A DNA stretch of 37,568 bases, from assembly GCA_025929465.1 (NCBI GenBank), contig JAICMC010000006.1:1-37568 (forward strand), in the 5' to 3' direction. Source of the stretch: Nostocoides sp. (GTDB lineage Bacteria > Actinomycetota > Actinomycetes > Actinomycetales > Dermatophilaceae). A program made the position numbers and the translations under genes. The notes under the pieces are model-generated. The model searched no databases. It was not told where the DNA came from and was given only the letters and a program-made list of their open reading frames with translations. This document shows positions 16,267-23,954 of the stretch, one piece after another (the stretch's first letter is position 1; the number at the start of each line of letters is the position of its first letter).

Positions 16267-16292
16267 TCGGCAAGAAGCAGCGAGCGTGCCAT
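16257..16292 (-). CDS. leuS leader peptide MARSLLLAEPR
   Basis: Eleven codons and TGA, with three consecutive leucine codons CTG-CTT-CTT at 16280-16272. CTT is rare in this genome, which would sharpen stalling when charged tRNA-Leu is short. It is placed before a stable hairpin and the T-tract terminator in front of leuS. TAACCT lies six bases before the ATG, so the peptide is probably read from a leaderless mRNA. Together these are the parts of a ribosome-mediated attenuator. Confidence 0.75.
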   Translation of the reverse strand: MARSLLLAEPR

Positions 16293-16298
16293 GGGCCT

Positions 16299-16304
16299 AG
16301 GTTA
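16299..16304 (-). promoter_or_regulatory. -10 element of the leuS transcript
   Basis: TAACCT on the minus strand, six bases upstream of the leader-peptide ATG. I see no convincing -35. The rest of the gap to the protease gene (16305-16486) is G+C-rich and holds nothing else I can name. Confidence 0.6.
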
Positions 16305-16498
16305 GCGCAGCGCCGTGCCGCGCACGATGCCGTTTCGGGCGACGGAGCGGCGACGTCACGAGGGGTCGAGGACGTGGGCGACGAGGGCGCGGAGGGCGCG
16401 GAGGGCGCCCCGGCCGCGACTGCCGGCGCGCCGTCGTCCCCGGCACCCTCGCCGTGTCTGGACAGGCGGTTGTCAGTGCCTGGCCGCAGGATGGTCCC

Positions 16499-17911
16499 AT
16501 GAGCATCTGCCAGATCGTCCCGCCCTACATCCTGCAGGCCATGGCTCGCTGCGAGGACCCCGTCCTCGTCGCCCACGCCCAGCGCTCCCTCCTGCACGGT
16601 GACCAGGTCCGAGCCGGGCGACCGGCGAGTACGGTCGCCTCGCACCCGAGGCCGGCGCACGCGGCACCGGGCGGGACCGCAGCCCCCGACCGCACGATCG
16701 GCGACGCCCAGGGCAAGCAGACCACTCCAGGCACGACGGTCCGGACCGAGGGCGCCCAGCCGACCGGTGACGCGGCCGTCGACGAGGCCTACGACGGTCT
16801 CGGCGACACCTGGACCTTCTACTCCTCGGTCTTCCAGCGGAGCTCCGTGGACGGCCAGGGCCTGCCGCTGCTGGCCACCGTGCACTACGGCGCGAACTAC
16901 GACAACGCGTTCTGGAACGGCGAGCAGATGGTCTTCGGCGACGGAGACGGCGTGGTGTTCGGCCGTTTCACCCACAGCGTCGACGTCATCGGCCACGAGC
17001 TGACGCACGGCGTGACCCAGTACACCGCGGGCCTGAGCTACCAGGACCAGTCCGGCGCCCTCAACGAGTCGGTCTCGGACGTGTTCGGCTCGCTCGTCAA
17101 GCAGTTCCGCCTCGGCCAGAGCGCGGCCGACGCCGACTGGCTGATCGGCGCCGACCTGCTCGAACCGTCGGTCAAGGGTCGCGCGCTGCGCGACATGCTG
17201 CACCCCGGCACCGCATACGACGACCCCCGCCTCGGCAAGGATCCGCAGCCGGCCGACATGGCCGGCTACGTCACCACCACCGACGACAACGGCGGCGTCC
17301 ACATCAACTCCGGGATCCCGAACCGGGCCTTCGCGCTCGCCGCGACGACGCTCGGCGGCAACGCCTGGCAGACCTGCGGGCCGGTCTGGTATGCCGTGCT
17401 GACCGGTGACCAGATCCGTGCGGACTGCGACTTCGCCACCTTCGCCCGGCTCACCGTCACGGCGGCCGGGGCCTCCGGCGTCGATCCGGCCGTCGCTCCT
17501 GCGGTGCAACAGGCTTGGGAGACCGTGGGGGTGCTGGCCGCCACCGGCACCACCAAACCACCCGCCGATGTCCACCCCAAGAGATCCCGCCGTCGGCACA
17601 GGAGGCGCAGCGGCGCGTCAACGCCCACCGGAGCCACGACGACCAGCACCATCACCGTGACCCGCAGCGGGGGTTTCGCCGGGCTGACCACCCAGGCGAC
17701 GGTCCGACTGGCTGACCTGTCCGACGACGACACGAACGCGTGGCAGGCGCTGCTCGCCTCGCCCAGGCTGGAGCAGCTGGCCGACGAGCGCAACCTCCCC
17801 GACGCGTACATCTACACGGTGCGTGCCGACGACGTCGACGTCACTGTGTCCGAGCCGCACCTGCCCCCGGACATCCACGGCCTCTTCGAGCGCACCCTGC
17901 GCTCTGACTGA
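16499..17911 (+). CDS. Protealysin-like M4 metalloprotease fused to a C-terminal emfourin-like domain
   Basis: A 470-residue zinc endopeptidase. The short N-terminus (CQIVPPYILQAMA, residues 4-16) matches the protealysin-type propeptide and there is no signal peptide, as in protealysin. The M4 catalytic region spans about 70-355, with HELTH (166-170), the third zinc ligand Glu190 in GALNESVSDVFG, and a late VHINSGIPNRAF that carries the conserved histidine. A basic linker (KRSRRRHRRR, about 365-374) leads to a C-terminal domain (about 381-470; TITVTRSGGFAGL, DAYIYTVRADDVDVTV) resembling emfourin, the protein inhibitor usually encoded next to protealysin. Fusion implies built-in inhibition or regulated activation. 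ATG 16499 is preceded by CAGGAT six bases upstream. It converges on the FAD oxidase. Confidence 0.88.
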   Translation: MSICQIVPPYILQAMARCEDPVLVAHAQRSLLHGDQVRAGRPASTVASHPRPAHAAPGGTAAPDRTIGDAQGKQTTPGTTVRTEGAQPTGDAAVDEAYDGLGDTWTFYSSVFQRSSVDGQGLPLLATVHYGANYDNAFWNGEQMVFGDGDGVVFGRFTHSVDVIGHELTHGVTQYTAGLSYQDQSGALNESVSDVFGSLVKQFRLGQSAADADWLIGADLLEPSVKGRALRDMLHPGTAYDDPRLGKDPQPADMAGYVTTTDDNGGVHINSGIPNRAFALAATTLGGNAWQTCGPVWYAVLTGDQIRADCDFATFARLTVTAAGASGVDPAVAPAVQQAWETVGVLAATGTTKPPADVHPKRSRRRHRRRSGASTPTGATTTSTITVTRSGGFAGLTTQATVRLADLSDDDTNAWQALLASPRLEQLADERNLPDAYIYTVRADDVDVTVSEPHLPPDIHGLFERTLRSD

Positions 17912-17956
17912 CCAGACGTCGTCCGCCGGGTCCGGGCGCGCCAGCCAACGGCACCG

Positions 17957-19381
17957 TCAGGAGTCGAAGCCCAGGCCGAGCCGGTCCAGGCTGCGCAGCC
18001 ACAGGTTGCGTGCGCCCTGACGGTGGTCGGCACGGTCCAGGGACCACCGAGTCGTCTGGATGCCGAGACTGGCGACCGGCTCGGGAGGGAACGGCAACGG
18101 CAGACGACGCACCATGTCCAGGGCGGTGCGCTCGGTCGGCTCGCCGGACAGCAGGTCGAGCAGGACGTCGGCGGCGAAGCGGGTCGCCCCCACCCCGAGC
18201 CCGGTGAACCCTGCGGCGTGCGCCACCCGACCAGCGTGGGCGGTGCCGTAGAACGCACAGAACCGGGTCGAGGTGTCGATGGGTCCGGCCCACCGATGGC
18301 TCACCCGGATCCCCGCCAGCTGGGGAAAGGTGGTCAGCAGGTGCGACGTGAGCCGGCGGTGCACCTCTGGATGCTGCTCGTGCCGTGGGTCGACCCGTCG
18401 CCCGTAGCGGTAGACGGCGTCGTAGCCGCCGAAGAGGATCCGGTTGTCGGCTGTGAGCCGGTAGTAGTGGAACTGGTTGGCGGCGTCGTCCAGGCCTTGC
18501 CGACCCCTCCAGCCCACCGACTCCAGCTGGTCGGTGCTCAGCGGCTCGGTGACGATGACGAAGTCGTAGACCGGGACGGTGAACGGCCGGTAGCGGCGCA
18601 CGAGGGCCGGGAACACGTTGGTCCCCAGGGCGACCCGGGCGGCGACCACCGAACCGCGGTCGGTCACCAGCGTGACCGGTCCCCGTCGGCCGGTTGCCGA
18701 CAGCCGCCTGACTCGGCTGTTCTCCACGATGGTGACCCCGAGCTCGGCGGCCACCCGGGCCAGCTCGCGGACCATCTTGGCCGGGTGCAGCAGCGCCGTC
18801 CCGGACGAGGCCAGCCCGGCACGGTAGGTCGGGCTGTCGACCTCGGCCCGGACCGCGTCCTGGTCCAGGAAGCGGCCCTCCCCTCTGCCGGCTGCCTCCC
18901 GCAACCAGGCCACCTGGTGCGGCTCGACGGCCACCAGGATGCCGCCGGGACGCTCGAAGTCGACCGCCATCGCGTGCCGGTCGACGGTGTCGGCGATCCC
19001 GGCGAGGTTCGCCTCGCCGAGCTGCTCGAGGCGCTCCAGCTCCTGGGGCCACCGGTTCAGCCCGTTGTCCCGCCCATGGGTCAGCGAGGCGTCGCAGAAG
19101 CCGCCGTTGCGCCCCGAGGCGGCCCAGCCCAGTCGGTGGGCCTCCAGGAGCAGCACCCGCCGGCCGGGGTCGCGCTCCTTGGCCCGGATCGCCGTCCACA
19201 GCCCCGCGTAGCCGCCGCCGACGACCGCCAGGTCGGTCGTGTGTGACCCGCTCAGGGGGTCTTGCGCCGGTCCGGATGGAGCGTCCTCGAGCCAGAAGCA
19301 CGCATCACGCGAGTCCGCCAGGGCGGCGTCCACCAGTGCCGGGGCCGGCGGGTTGCGCTCGAAGACCGTCTGTGTCCGCAC
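17957..19381 (-). CDS. FAD-dependent amine/amino-acid oxidase (DAO family)
   Basis: A 474-residue flavoprotein. It has the N-terminal dinucleotide-binding motif LAVVGGGYAGLWTAIRAKE (about 51-69), an FAD ribose-binding acidic end (LLLEAHRLGWAASGRNGGF), and a C-terminal GFTGLGVGATRFAADVLLDLL typical of the glycine oxidase/gamma-glutamylputrescine oxidase branch. It would oxidise an amine or amino acid to an imine with release of H2O2; the substrate is unknown. GTG 19381 has CAGGCT six bases upstream and no ribosome binding site. No CGGCATAC copy occurs in it, although it is 1.4 kb long. The 102 bases to the ABC gene hold no recognisable element. Confidence 0.9.
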   Translation of the reverse strand: MRTQTVFERNPPAPALVDAALADSRDACFWLEDAPSGPAQDPLSGSHTTDLAVVGGGYAGLWTAIRAKERDPGRRVLLLEAHRLGWAASGRNGGFCDASLTHGRDNGLNRWPQELERLEQLGEANLAGIADTVDRHAMAVDFERPGGILVAVEPHQVAWLREAAGRGEGRFLDQDAVRAEVDSPTYRAGLASSGTALLHPAKMVRELARVAAELGVTIVENSRVRRLSATGRRGPVTLVTDRGSVVAARVALGTNVFPALVRRYRPFTVPVYDFVIVTEPLSTDQLESVGWRGRQGLDDAANQFHYYRLTADNRILFGGYDAVYRYGRRVDPRHEQHPEVHRRLTSHLLTTFPQLAGIRVSHRWAGPIDTSTRFCAFYGTAHAGRVAHAAGFTGLGVGATRFAADVLLDLLSGEPTERTALDMVRRLPLPFPPEPVASLGIQTTRWSLDRADHRQGARNLWLRSLDRLGLGFDS

Positions 19382-19483
19382 CGGGGCAGCCTGCCATGTG
19401 CCGGACGCCGGCGAGCCCGTCGCCCACGGTTACGCGCAGGACCTCGGCGGGCCGCCTTCGGCAAGAAGCGGCTGAGACCCCGG

Positions 19484-20164
19484 TCACCAGGTCGCGAGCT
19501 GGCGGGTCCTGCCGTCGACGATCTCAGTCACCCGGTCAGCGCCCGCGAGGTGGTCCTGGTTGTGGGTGACCATGAGGGTGGTGAGGTTGCGGTCGGCGGT
19601 CAGCTGACGTAGCAAGCGCAGAATCGCTTCGCCGCGCTGGCTGTCCAGGGCGCTGGTCGGTTCGTCGACCAGCAGAAGGGACGGCTGGTTCATCAGGCCG
19701 CGGGCGATGGTGACGCGCTGCCGCTGACCGCCGGAGAGCTGGTGTGGACGTTTGTCGGCCTGGGCAGCCAGACCTACCGCGTCGAGCAGGTCCTTCGCCC
19801 GGCCACGTGCAGCAGCCACGTCGGTGCCGTTCAGGTGGGCGATGACCAGCAGCTGGTCCATGGCGGTCAGGGAGGCGAGCAGGTTCGAGCTCTGGAAGAT
19901 GATGCCGATCTGCTCGCGGCGGACCTTGGCGGTCTCGGCCCGGCCCAGCTGGGCCAGGTCGAGCCCGTCGAGGAGGACCCGTCCGGAGTCGGGGGTGATC
20001 AGGGTCGCGGCGACGGCCAGCAGGCTGGACTTGCCTGAGCCGGACGGTCCGACGATGGCGGTCAGCGTGCCGGGTTCGGCGGTGAGGCTGACGTGGTCGA
20101 GCGCGGTCAGGCGCTGGTCGCCGTCGGGGTAGGTGAGGGTGATGTCGTCCAGGTGCAGGGTCAT
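19484..20164 (-). CDS. ABC exporter ATP-binding protein (MacB/LolD type)
   Basis: A 226-residue ATPase energising the adjacent FtsX-type permease. It has Walker A GPSGSGKSS (39-47), the Q-loop IIFQSSNLLASLT, signature LSGGQRQRV, Walker B LLLVDEPTSALD and the H-loop VTHNQDH. The sequence and the presence of one FtsX-like permease place it in the MacB/LolD/DevA group that expels peptides, antibiotics or lipoproteins rather than importing solutes. Its ATG overlaps the permease stop by four bases. The pair is divergent from a two-component system that probably controls it. Confidence 0.94.
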   Translation of the reverse strand: MTLHLDDITLTYPDGDQRLTALDHVSLTAEPGTLTAIVGPSGSGKSSLLAVAATLITPDSGRVLLDGLDLAQLGRAETAKVRREQIGIIFQSSNLLASLTAMDQLLVIAHLNGTDVAAARGRAKDLLDAVGLAAQADKRPHQLSGGQRQRVTIARGLMNQPSLLLVDEPTSALDSQRGEAILRLLRQLTADRNLTTLMVTHNQDHLAGADRVTEIVDGRTRQLATW

Positions 20165-21234
20165 CGGACACTTCCTAGGGCTGTGAGGGGGTCGACCGTG
20201 GTGACGGTGCGCAGGGAGACGCCGGCACCTGCGAGGCCGAGCACGACCATCACGAGGGCCGGGAACAGCAGGGTGGGCAGGTTCAGCACGAACGGCACGG
20301 CGGTGCCGGCCAGGGCGGTGATGCCGGCCCCGATGCCGGCGGCGATGCCGGTCCCGAGGGCGGTGCCCAGGGCGAGCAGTGCCAGGGCTTGGCCGAGGGC
20401 GTCCTTGAGCAGGTAGCCGGTGGAGGCGCCGAGCGCTTTCAGGATGGCGATCTCGCCGCTGCGTTGCACGGTCCAGACGGTGAAGAACGCGCCGATGACC
20501 AGGGCGGAGATGGCGAACAGCAGGGCCCGCATCAGCTGCAGGGAACCGTTCTCGGAGGTGTACGACCCGATCGCGGACAGCGACTCTCCCGGGGTGAGGG
20601 TCCGTGTCCCCAGCTGCTGGTCGGCTGCGGCGAGGTCGGCGCCGCCGTCGCTGCTCAGCGCGAGGAACGTGGCAGCACCAGGCTGCTGACCGGACGCTGG
20701 GGCGTTGGTGGTCGCCGCCCAGACAACCGGGGCGTGCGAGAACTCCTGGCTGCCGGACACGCGTGCGACGGTGACCGGTTGACCGGCCAGCTCGATGCGG
20801 TCTCCGGCGACGACCTGCAACGCCGTGGCGGCCTTGGTCGACAGGACGACCCGGTCTGCGCCGACCTGGGGCGCCAGGGTTGAGCCGGGCGTGACAGCGA
20901 AGACCGCAACGCCCGCGGTGCGGTCACCGACACTGGCGCGGCTCATGGCGACGGTCACGGGGTCGGCCAGCCGCACCCCGGGGACCCGCGCCCACTGGCC
21001 TTGCACGGACCGGTCGATGGAGGAGTCGGTGAAGGTGAGCTTCTGGCCGGCGGCGGGTGCGGAGAACACCAGGTGGTCGGCCGGCAGGTCCGTGATGGCG
21101 GAGGTGTTGCCGCGCCCGAGGCCGGCCGTGAGACCGGAGAGCAGGACGACGAGCAGGGTGATGAGGGTGACGACGGAGCCCATCAGGGCGAACCGTCCTT
21201 TGGCGAAGCGAAGATCTCGGATGGCGACGAACAC
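20161..21234 (-). CDS. ABC exporter permease (FtsX/MacB type)
   Basis: A 357-residue membrane protein. One N-terminal helix (ALMGSVVTLITLLVVLLSGL, about 16-35) is followed by a large extracytoplasmic domain (about 40-230) and three C-terminal helices (LLFAISALVIGAFFTVW, ALALLALGTALGTGIAAGI, LLFPALVMVVLGLAGAGV) with the FtsX segment RSGEIAILKALGASTGYL between. This is the usual FtsX/MacB topology. GTG 21234 has AAGGAA nine bases upstream. It would pair with the ATPase at 19484 as a dimeric efflux pump, possibly for an envelope-active compound, since such pumps sit beside LiaRS-like systems. Confidence 0.92.
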   Translation of the reverse strand: MFVAIRDLRFAKGRFALMGSVVTLITLLVVLLSGLTAGLGRGNTSAITDLPADHLVFSAPAAGQKLTFTDSSIDRSVQGQWARVPGVRLADPVTVAMSRASVGDRTAGVAVFAVTPGSTLAPQVGADRVVLSTKAATALQVVAGDRIELAGQPVTVARVSGSQEFSHAPVVWAATTNAPASGQQPGAATFLALSSDGGADLAAADQQLGTRTLTPGESLSAIGSYTSENGSLQLMRALLFAISALVIGAFFTVWTVQRSGEIAILKALGASTGYLLKDALGQALALLALGTALGTGIAAGIGAGITALAGTAVPFVLNLPTLLFPALVMVVLGLAGAGVSLRTVTTVDPLTALGSVR

Positions 21235-21407
21235 GCCGGTGGTTTCCTTCCCTAGGTGGCTTGGCTCGCAGCGGTGCTCTCGTGGAGCTCGCGCGCGGCC
21301 GTTGCCGGTTGCGCTGCGGTTGCGGCGCCACTACCTACGGTCCTCTCCTGGGCTCTGTCGGGCATCGAGCCCACGAACGGTTCGCCGGCGTCGAAGGGGG
21401 CACGTCC

Positions 21408-21471
21408 GCGTCAAACTTTCGATGGATGACGCCCCCGGTGGTGCGCCGTAGGGTTGCCCGGGACATGTCCC
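21408..21471. promoter_or_regulatory. Divergent control region of the ABC exporter and two-component system
   Basis: The 290-base gap (21235-21524) holds TAGGGT (21449-21454), a good -10 for the kinase gene. Two palindromes flank it: GCGTCA-N13-TGACGC (21408-21432), centred about 40 bases before the expected transcription start, and GGGACATGTCCC (21460-21471), perfect and overlapping that start. The upstream site fits an activator such as the linked NarL-type response regulator, the downstream one a repressor. No octamer copy is present. Confidence 0.55.
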
Positions 21472-21524
21472 ATCACGCGCCAAGCCAGCCGGCCACCGCT
21501 GGCCCCACACCCGAATAGGCGTCG

Positions 21525-22763
21525 GTGCCCGTTCCGGCTCCTTTGCTATGGGGGGTGCACCTCCTCGTTGCCGCCCTGCTGGCGCTGGGCGCCGGGCGCA
21601 GCGCCCTCGCCTCCCCTCCTGACTGGGCGGCGGTGGCCTGCTCCGGTGTGGTCGCCGCCGTGTACGCCGTCGGGGCACGGTGGAGGGCGGCCGCCACCTC
21701 AGCGCGAGCCGGTGGAGCGTGGCTCACGGTTCTGCTCACCGCGTGGGTTGTCCTTATCGTGCTGACCCCTGACGCCATCTACCTGGCGTTTCCATGGTTC
21801 TTCCTCCTGCTGTACCTGCTGCCCCGTCCAGTCGGGCTCACCGTCGTCCTTCTCACGACCGTGGCCGCGGCCGCCGGGTTCGGCTGGCACCAGGACAGGT
21901 TCACCGCCGCCATGGTCATCGGGCCGGTACTTGGAGCAGCTGCCGCCATCGCCACCGTCTTCGGCTACCAGACGGTGCAGGCCGAGTCCGAGCAGCGCCG
22001 ACGCCTCATCATCGAGCTCGACCGCGCCCGAACCGAACTGGCCGAGGCCCAACACCGGGCCGGTGTCCTGGACGAGCGGGAACGCCTGGCCCGCGAAATC
22101 CACGACACCCTCGCCCAAGGCTTTACCAGCATCCAGCTGCTGCTGGCCGCCGCCAACAGGTCCCTGGCTCCCCCGCAACGACTCAACGCGCACAGGGCGT
22201 CGGAGCTGGTCGAGCAGGCCCGCCTCACCGCGCAGGAGAACCTTCACGAGGCCCGCCGCTTCGTCCGCGCACTGGCCCCGGCCGACCTGGATCAGTCCAC
22301 ACTGCCGGCAGCCCTCCAGAGGCTGTGTGCAACCACCACCACCCGCACCGGCATCCCGGTGTCCTTTCGTCAGGTCGGACACGTGCCGACCCTGCCCACC
22401 CCGGTCGAGGTCGCGCTACTACGCATCGCCCAGGCCGCGCTCGGCAACGTCACCCAACACGCCAACCCCAGTCGTGCCGATGTCACCTTGACCGGCATGG
22501 ACGCGGCGATCACGCTGGATGTCGTCGACGACGGCACCGGGTTCGACACCGACGCGCCGGTCCCGGTGACCGCTGGGTCAGCCGGTCAGGGAGGCTTCGG
22601 CCTGCGCTCGATGCGGTCCAGGGCCGCTGACCTCGGTGGCGTCCTGAGCGTCGAGTCCCAGCCCGGCCGCGGCACCGCGGTGTCGGTTCACTTCGAACAG
22701 ACCCCGGACGTCTCGCCCGCGCCCGCCCGCCCGCCACGTCCAGTCATCAGGTCGTTGCCGTGA
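21525..22763 (+). CDS. NarL-family sensor histidine kinase
   Basis: A 412-residue kinase. About five or six membrane helices fill residues 1-145 with almost no extracytoplasmic loop, as in intramembrane-sensing LiaS or DesK-like kinases. The HisKA_3 dimerisation domain has ERERLAREIHDTLAQGF with phospho-acceptor His193, and the HATPase domain has N-box ALGNVTQHANPSRA, G1 DDGTGFD and G2 GGFGLRSMRSRA. It overlaps the response regulator by four bases (GTGA). GTG 21525 gives a complete first helix but has no clear ribosome binding site. The divergent ABC exporter is the likely target; the signal is unknown. Confidence 0.93.
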   Translation: MPVPAPLLWGVHLLVAALLALGAGRSALASPPDWAAVACSGVVAAVYAVGARWRAAATSARAGGAWLTVLLTAWVVLIVLTPDAIYLAFPWFFLLLYLLPRPVGLTVVLLTTVAAAAGFGWHQDRFTAAMVIGPVLGAAAAIATVFGYQTVQAESEQRRRLIIELDRARTELAEAQHRAGVLDERERLAREIHDTLAQGFTSIQLLLAAANRSLAPPQRLNAHRASELVEQARLTAQENLHEARRFVRALAPADLDQSTLPAALQRLCATTTTRTGIPVSFRQVGHVPTLPTPVEVALLRIAQAALGNVTQHANPSRADVTLTGMDAAITLDVVDDGTGFDTDAPVPVTAGSAGQGGFGLRSMRSRAADLGGVLSVESQPGRGTAVSVHFEQTPDVSPAPARPPRPVIRSLP

Positions 22764-23398
22764 CCCCTATCCGGCTGCTCCTGGCGGACGACCATCCCGT
22801 CGTGCGCGCAGGGCTCCGGGCGGTTCTCGAGTCCGAGCCCGACATCGTCGTGGTTCATGACGTCGCTACCGCCGAGGCCGCCATCGAACGCGCCCAGACC
22901 GGTGACGTTGACGTCGTCCTGATGGACCTGCAGTTCGGGGCGGGCCAGGGTGGGATTGCAGCCACTGGGCAGATCGCCGGCCTGGCCGCGGCCCCGCGGG
23001 TCGTGGTCCTGACCACCTACGACACCGAAGCGGACATCATCGCCGCCGTCGAGGCCGGTGCCGCCGGATACCTGCTCAAGGACGCCCCAGCGGGCGACCT
23101 CGTCGCGGCCGTGCGCGCTGCGGCTGCCGGGCAGTCCGCACTCGCTCCAGCTGTCACCGGCCGCCTCATGGACCGCATGCGCGCCCCGGCAACGTCACTC
23201 AGCGGCAGGGAGAGCGAAGTGCTGACGTTGGTGGCCGACGGCCTGTCCAACGAGCAGATCGCGCAGCGCCTGTTCGTCTCCCAAGCCACCATCAAGTCCC
23301 ACTTGGTGCACATCTTCGCCAAGCTCGACGCCGACTCCCGCACCGCCGCCGTGGCCACCGCGGTCCAACGGGGGCTCATTCGACGAACCGGCCGATGA
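22760..23398 (+). CDS. NarL/LuxR-family response regulator
   Basis: A 212-residue regulator. The receiver domain (1-120) has acidic Asp10/Asp11, phospho-acceptor Asp56 (VVLMDLQFG), a switch Thr in VVLTTYD and Lys in GYLLKDAP. The C-terminal LuxR helix-turn-helix (LSGRESEVLTLVADGLSNEQIAQRLFVSQATIKSHLVHIFAKL, about 146-188) is complete. GTG start within the kinase stop. It should bind the palindromes in the gap between the kinase and the ABC exporter. Confidence 0.95.
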   Translation: MTPIRLLLADDHPVVRAGLRAVLESEPDIVVVHDVATAEAAIERAQTGDVDVVLMDLQFGAGQGGIAATGQIAGLAAAPRVVVLTTYDTEADIIAAVEAGAAGYLLKDAPAGDLVAAVRAAAAGQSALAPAVTGRLMDRMRAPATSLSGRESEVLTLVADGLSNEQIAQRLFVSQATIKSHLVHIFAKLDADSRTAAVATAVQRGLIRRTGR

Positions 23399-23741
23399 GG
23401 TGGAAGAGCCCAGCCAAACCCGCCGTCTGTGTGCTCGACAAGGGTGGCGCCGCCCGACCTCGCGAGTGCGCCGAAGGAGGCACCATGGACGAACCCGAGC
23501 CGGGGCCCGGTCGTTGTGATCTCCTTCGAGAGTTCGGCCGCGTGCTGATCCACACCATCGTCGTCGCCCTGCCGAGTCATCTTCACCGCCACCGTCGTGA
23601 AGCGCCCGAAGGCCAAGAGGTCGGGACTGCCCAGCAGCGCCCGGCAGCGCCGCATCCACGATCGTCCTGCCGGCTCCTCGTCCACCCGCGATGACCTGTA
23701 AGCGTGAGGGGCTTCGTCCTTCGTTCTTCGGACCATCGGTC
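23399..23741. other. Gap between the response regulator and tRNA-Ala with possible gene remnant
   Basis: About 340 bases with no gene I can support. On the minus strand an open frame reads through this stretch with near-normal composition (for example ELSKEITTTGPRLGFVHGAS), but it runs on antisense into the response regulator and has no start signal. It may be the remains of a decayed gene, consistent with the position at the 3' side of a tRNA gene. A plus-strand frame (23395-23694) looks random. Confidence 0.35.
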
Positions 23742-23757
23742 GGCCAGTGAACTGGCC
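23742..23757 (-). terminator. Hairpin downstream of tRNA-Ala
   Basis: GGCCAGT-GA-ACTGGCC, a perfect 7-base stem with a 2-base spacer (a larger loop in RNA), about 20 bases after the tRNA 3' end. Probably terminates the tRNA transcript. Confidence 0.5.
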
Positions 23758-23776
23758 ATCGGCCAGCCACTGCGGG

Positions 23777-23849
23777 TGGAGCTGAGGGGACTCGAACCCC
23801 TGACCCCCTCCATGCCATGGAGGTGCGCTACCAGCTGCGCCACAGCCCC
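23777..23849 (-). tRNA. tRNA-Ala (anticodon GGC)
   Basis: A 73-base cloverleaf. Acceptor stem GGGGCTG pairs with CAGCTCC (one G-U) with discriminator A; the D-arm is GCGC-AGCTGGTA-GCGC; the anticodon stem is CCTCC/GGAGG around loop ATGGCAT, giving anticodon GGC for alanine GCC codons; the T-loop is GTTCGAGTC. The CCA end is not encoded. TAAACT (23894-23889), 40 bases upstream, is a fitting -10. It lies on the same strand as the histidine-phosphatase operon. Confidence 0.97.
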
Positions 23850-23888
23850 GAGTCGCCTCGGTGGGACACCCCTTGCGGGGACCGGGCG

Positions 23889-23894
23889 AGTTTA
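23889..23894 (-). promoter_or_regulatory. -10 element of tRNA-Ala
   Basis: TAAACT on the minus strand, 40 bases before the mature tRNA 5' end, within an AT-richer patch. A TTTGG-like -35 lies upstream at a rather long spacing. A GCGCC-ATCG-GGCGC hairpin (near 23936) between this and the phosphatase gene may end the upstream operon. Confidence 0.5.
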
Positions 23895-23954
23895 CCCAGC
23901 GGAACACCCAAACCACCAAATCGAGGGCCAGGCATGCGCCATCGGGCGCGTCGG

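Noticed and set aside
16175-16300. T-box riboswitch upstream of leuS
   Set aside because: The leader is too short and lacks a T-box sequence and specifier stem. The leucine-rich mini-ORF with a terminator fits leader-peptide attenuation instead.
23395-23694. 99-codon plus-strand ORF after the response regulator
   Set aside because: It overlaps the regulator's stop, has no ribosome binding site at its start, and its sequence shows no recognisable fold or codon signature.
23777-23849. Integrated element at tRNA-Ala with flanking att repeats
   Set aside because: I found no second copy of the tRNA 3' end in the window and no integrase gene. Kept only as a weak hypothesis for the octamer-free block.
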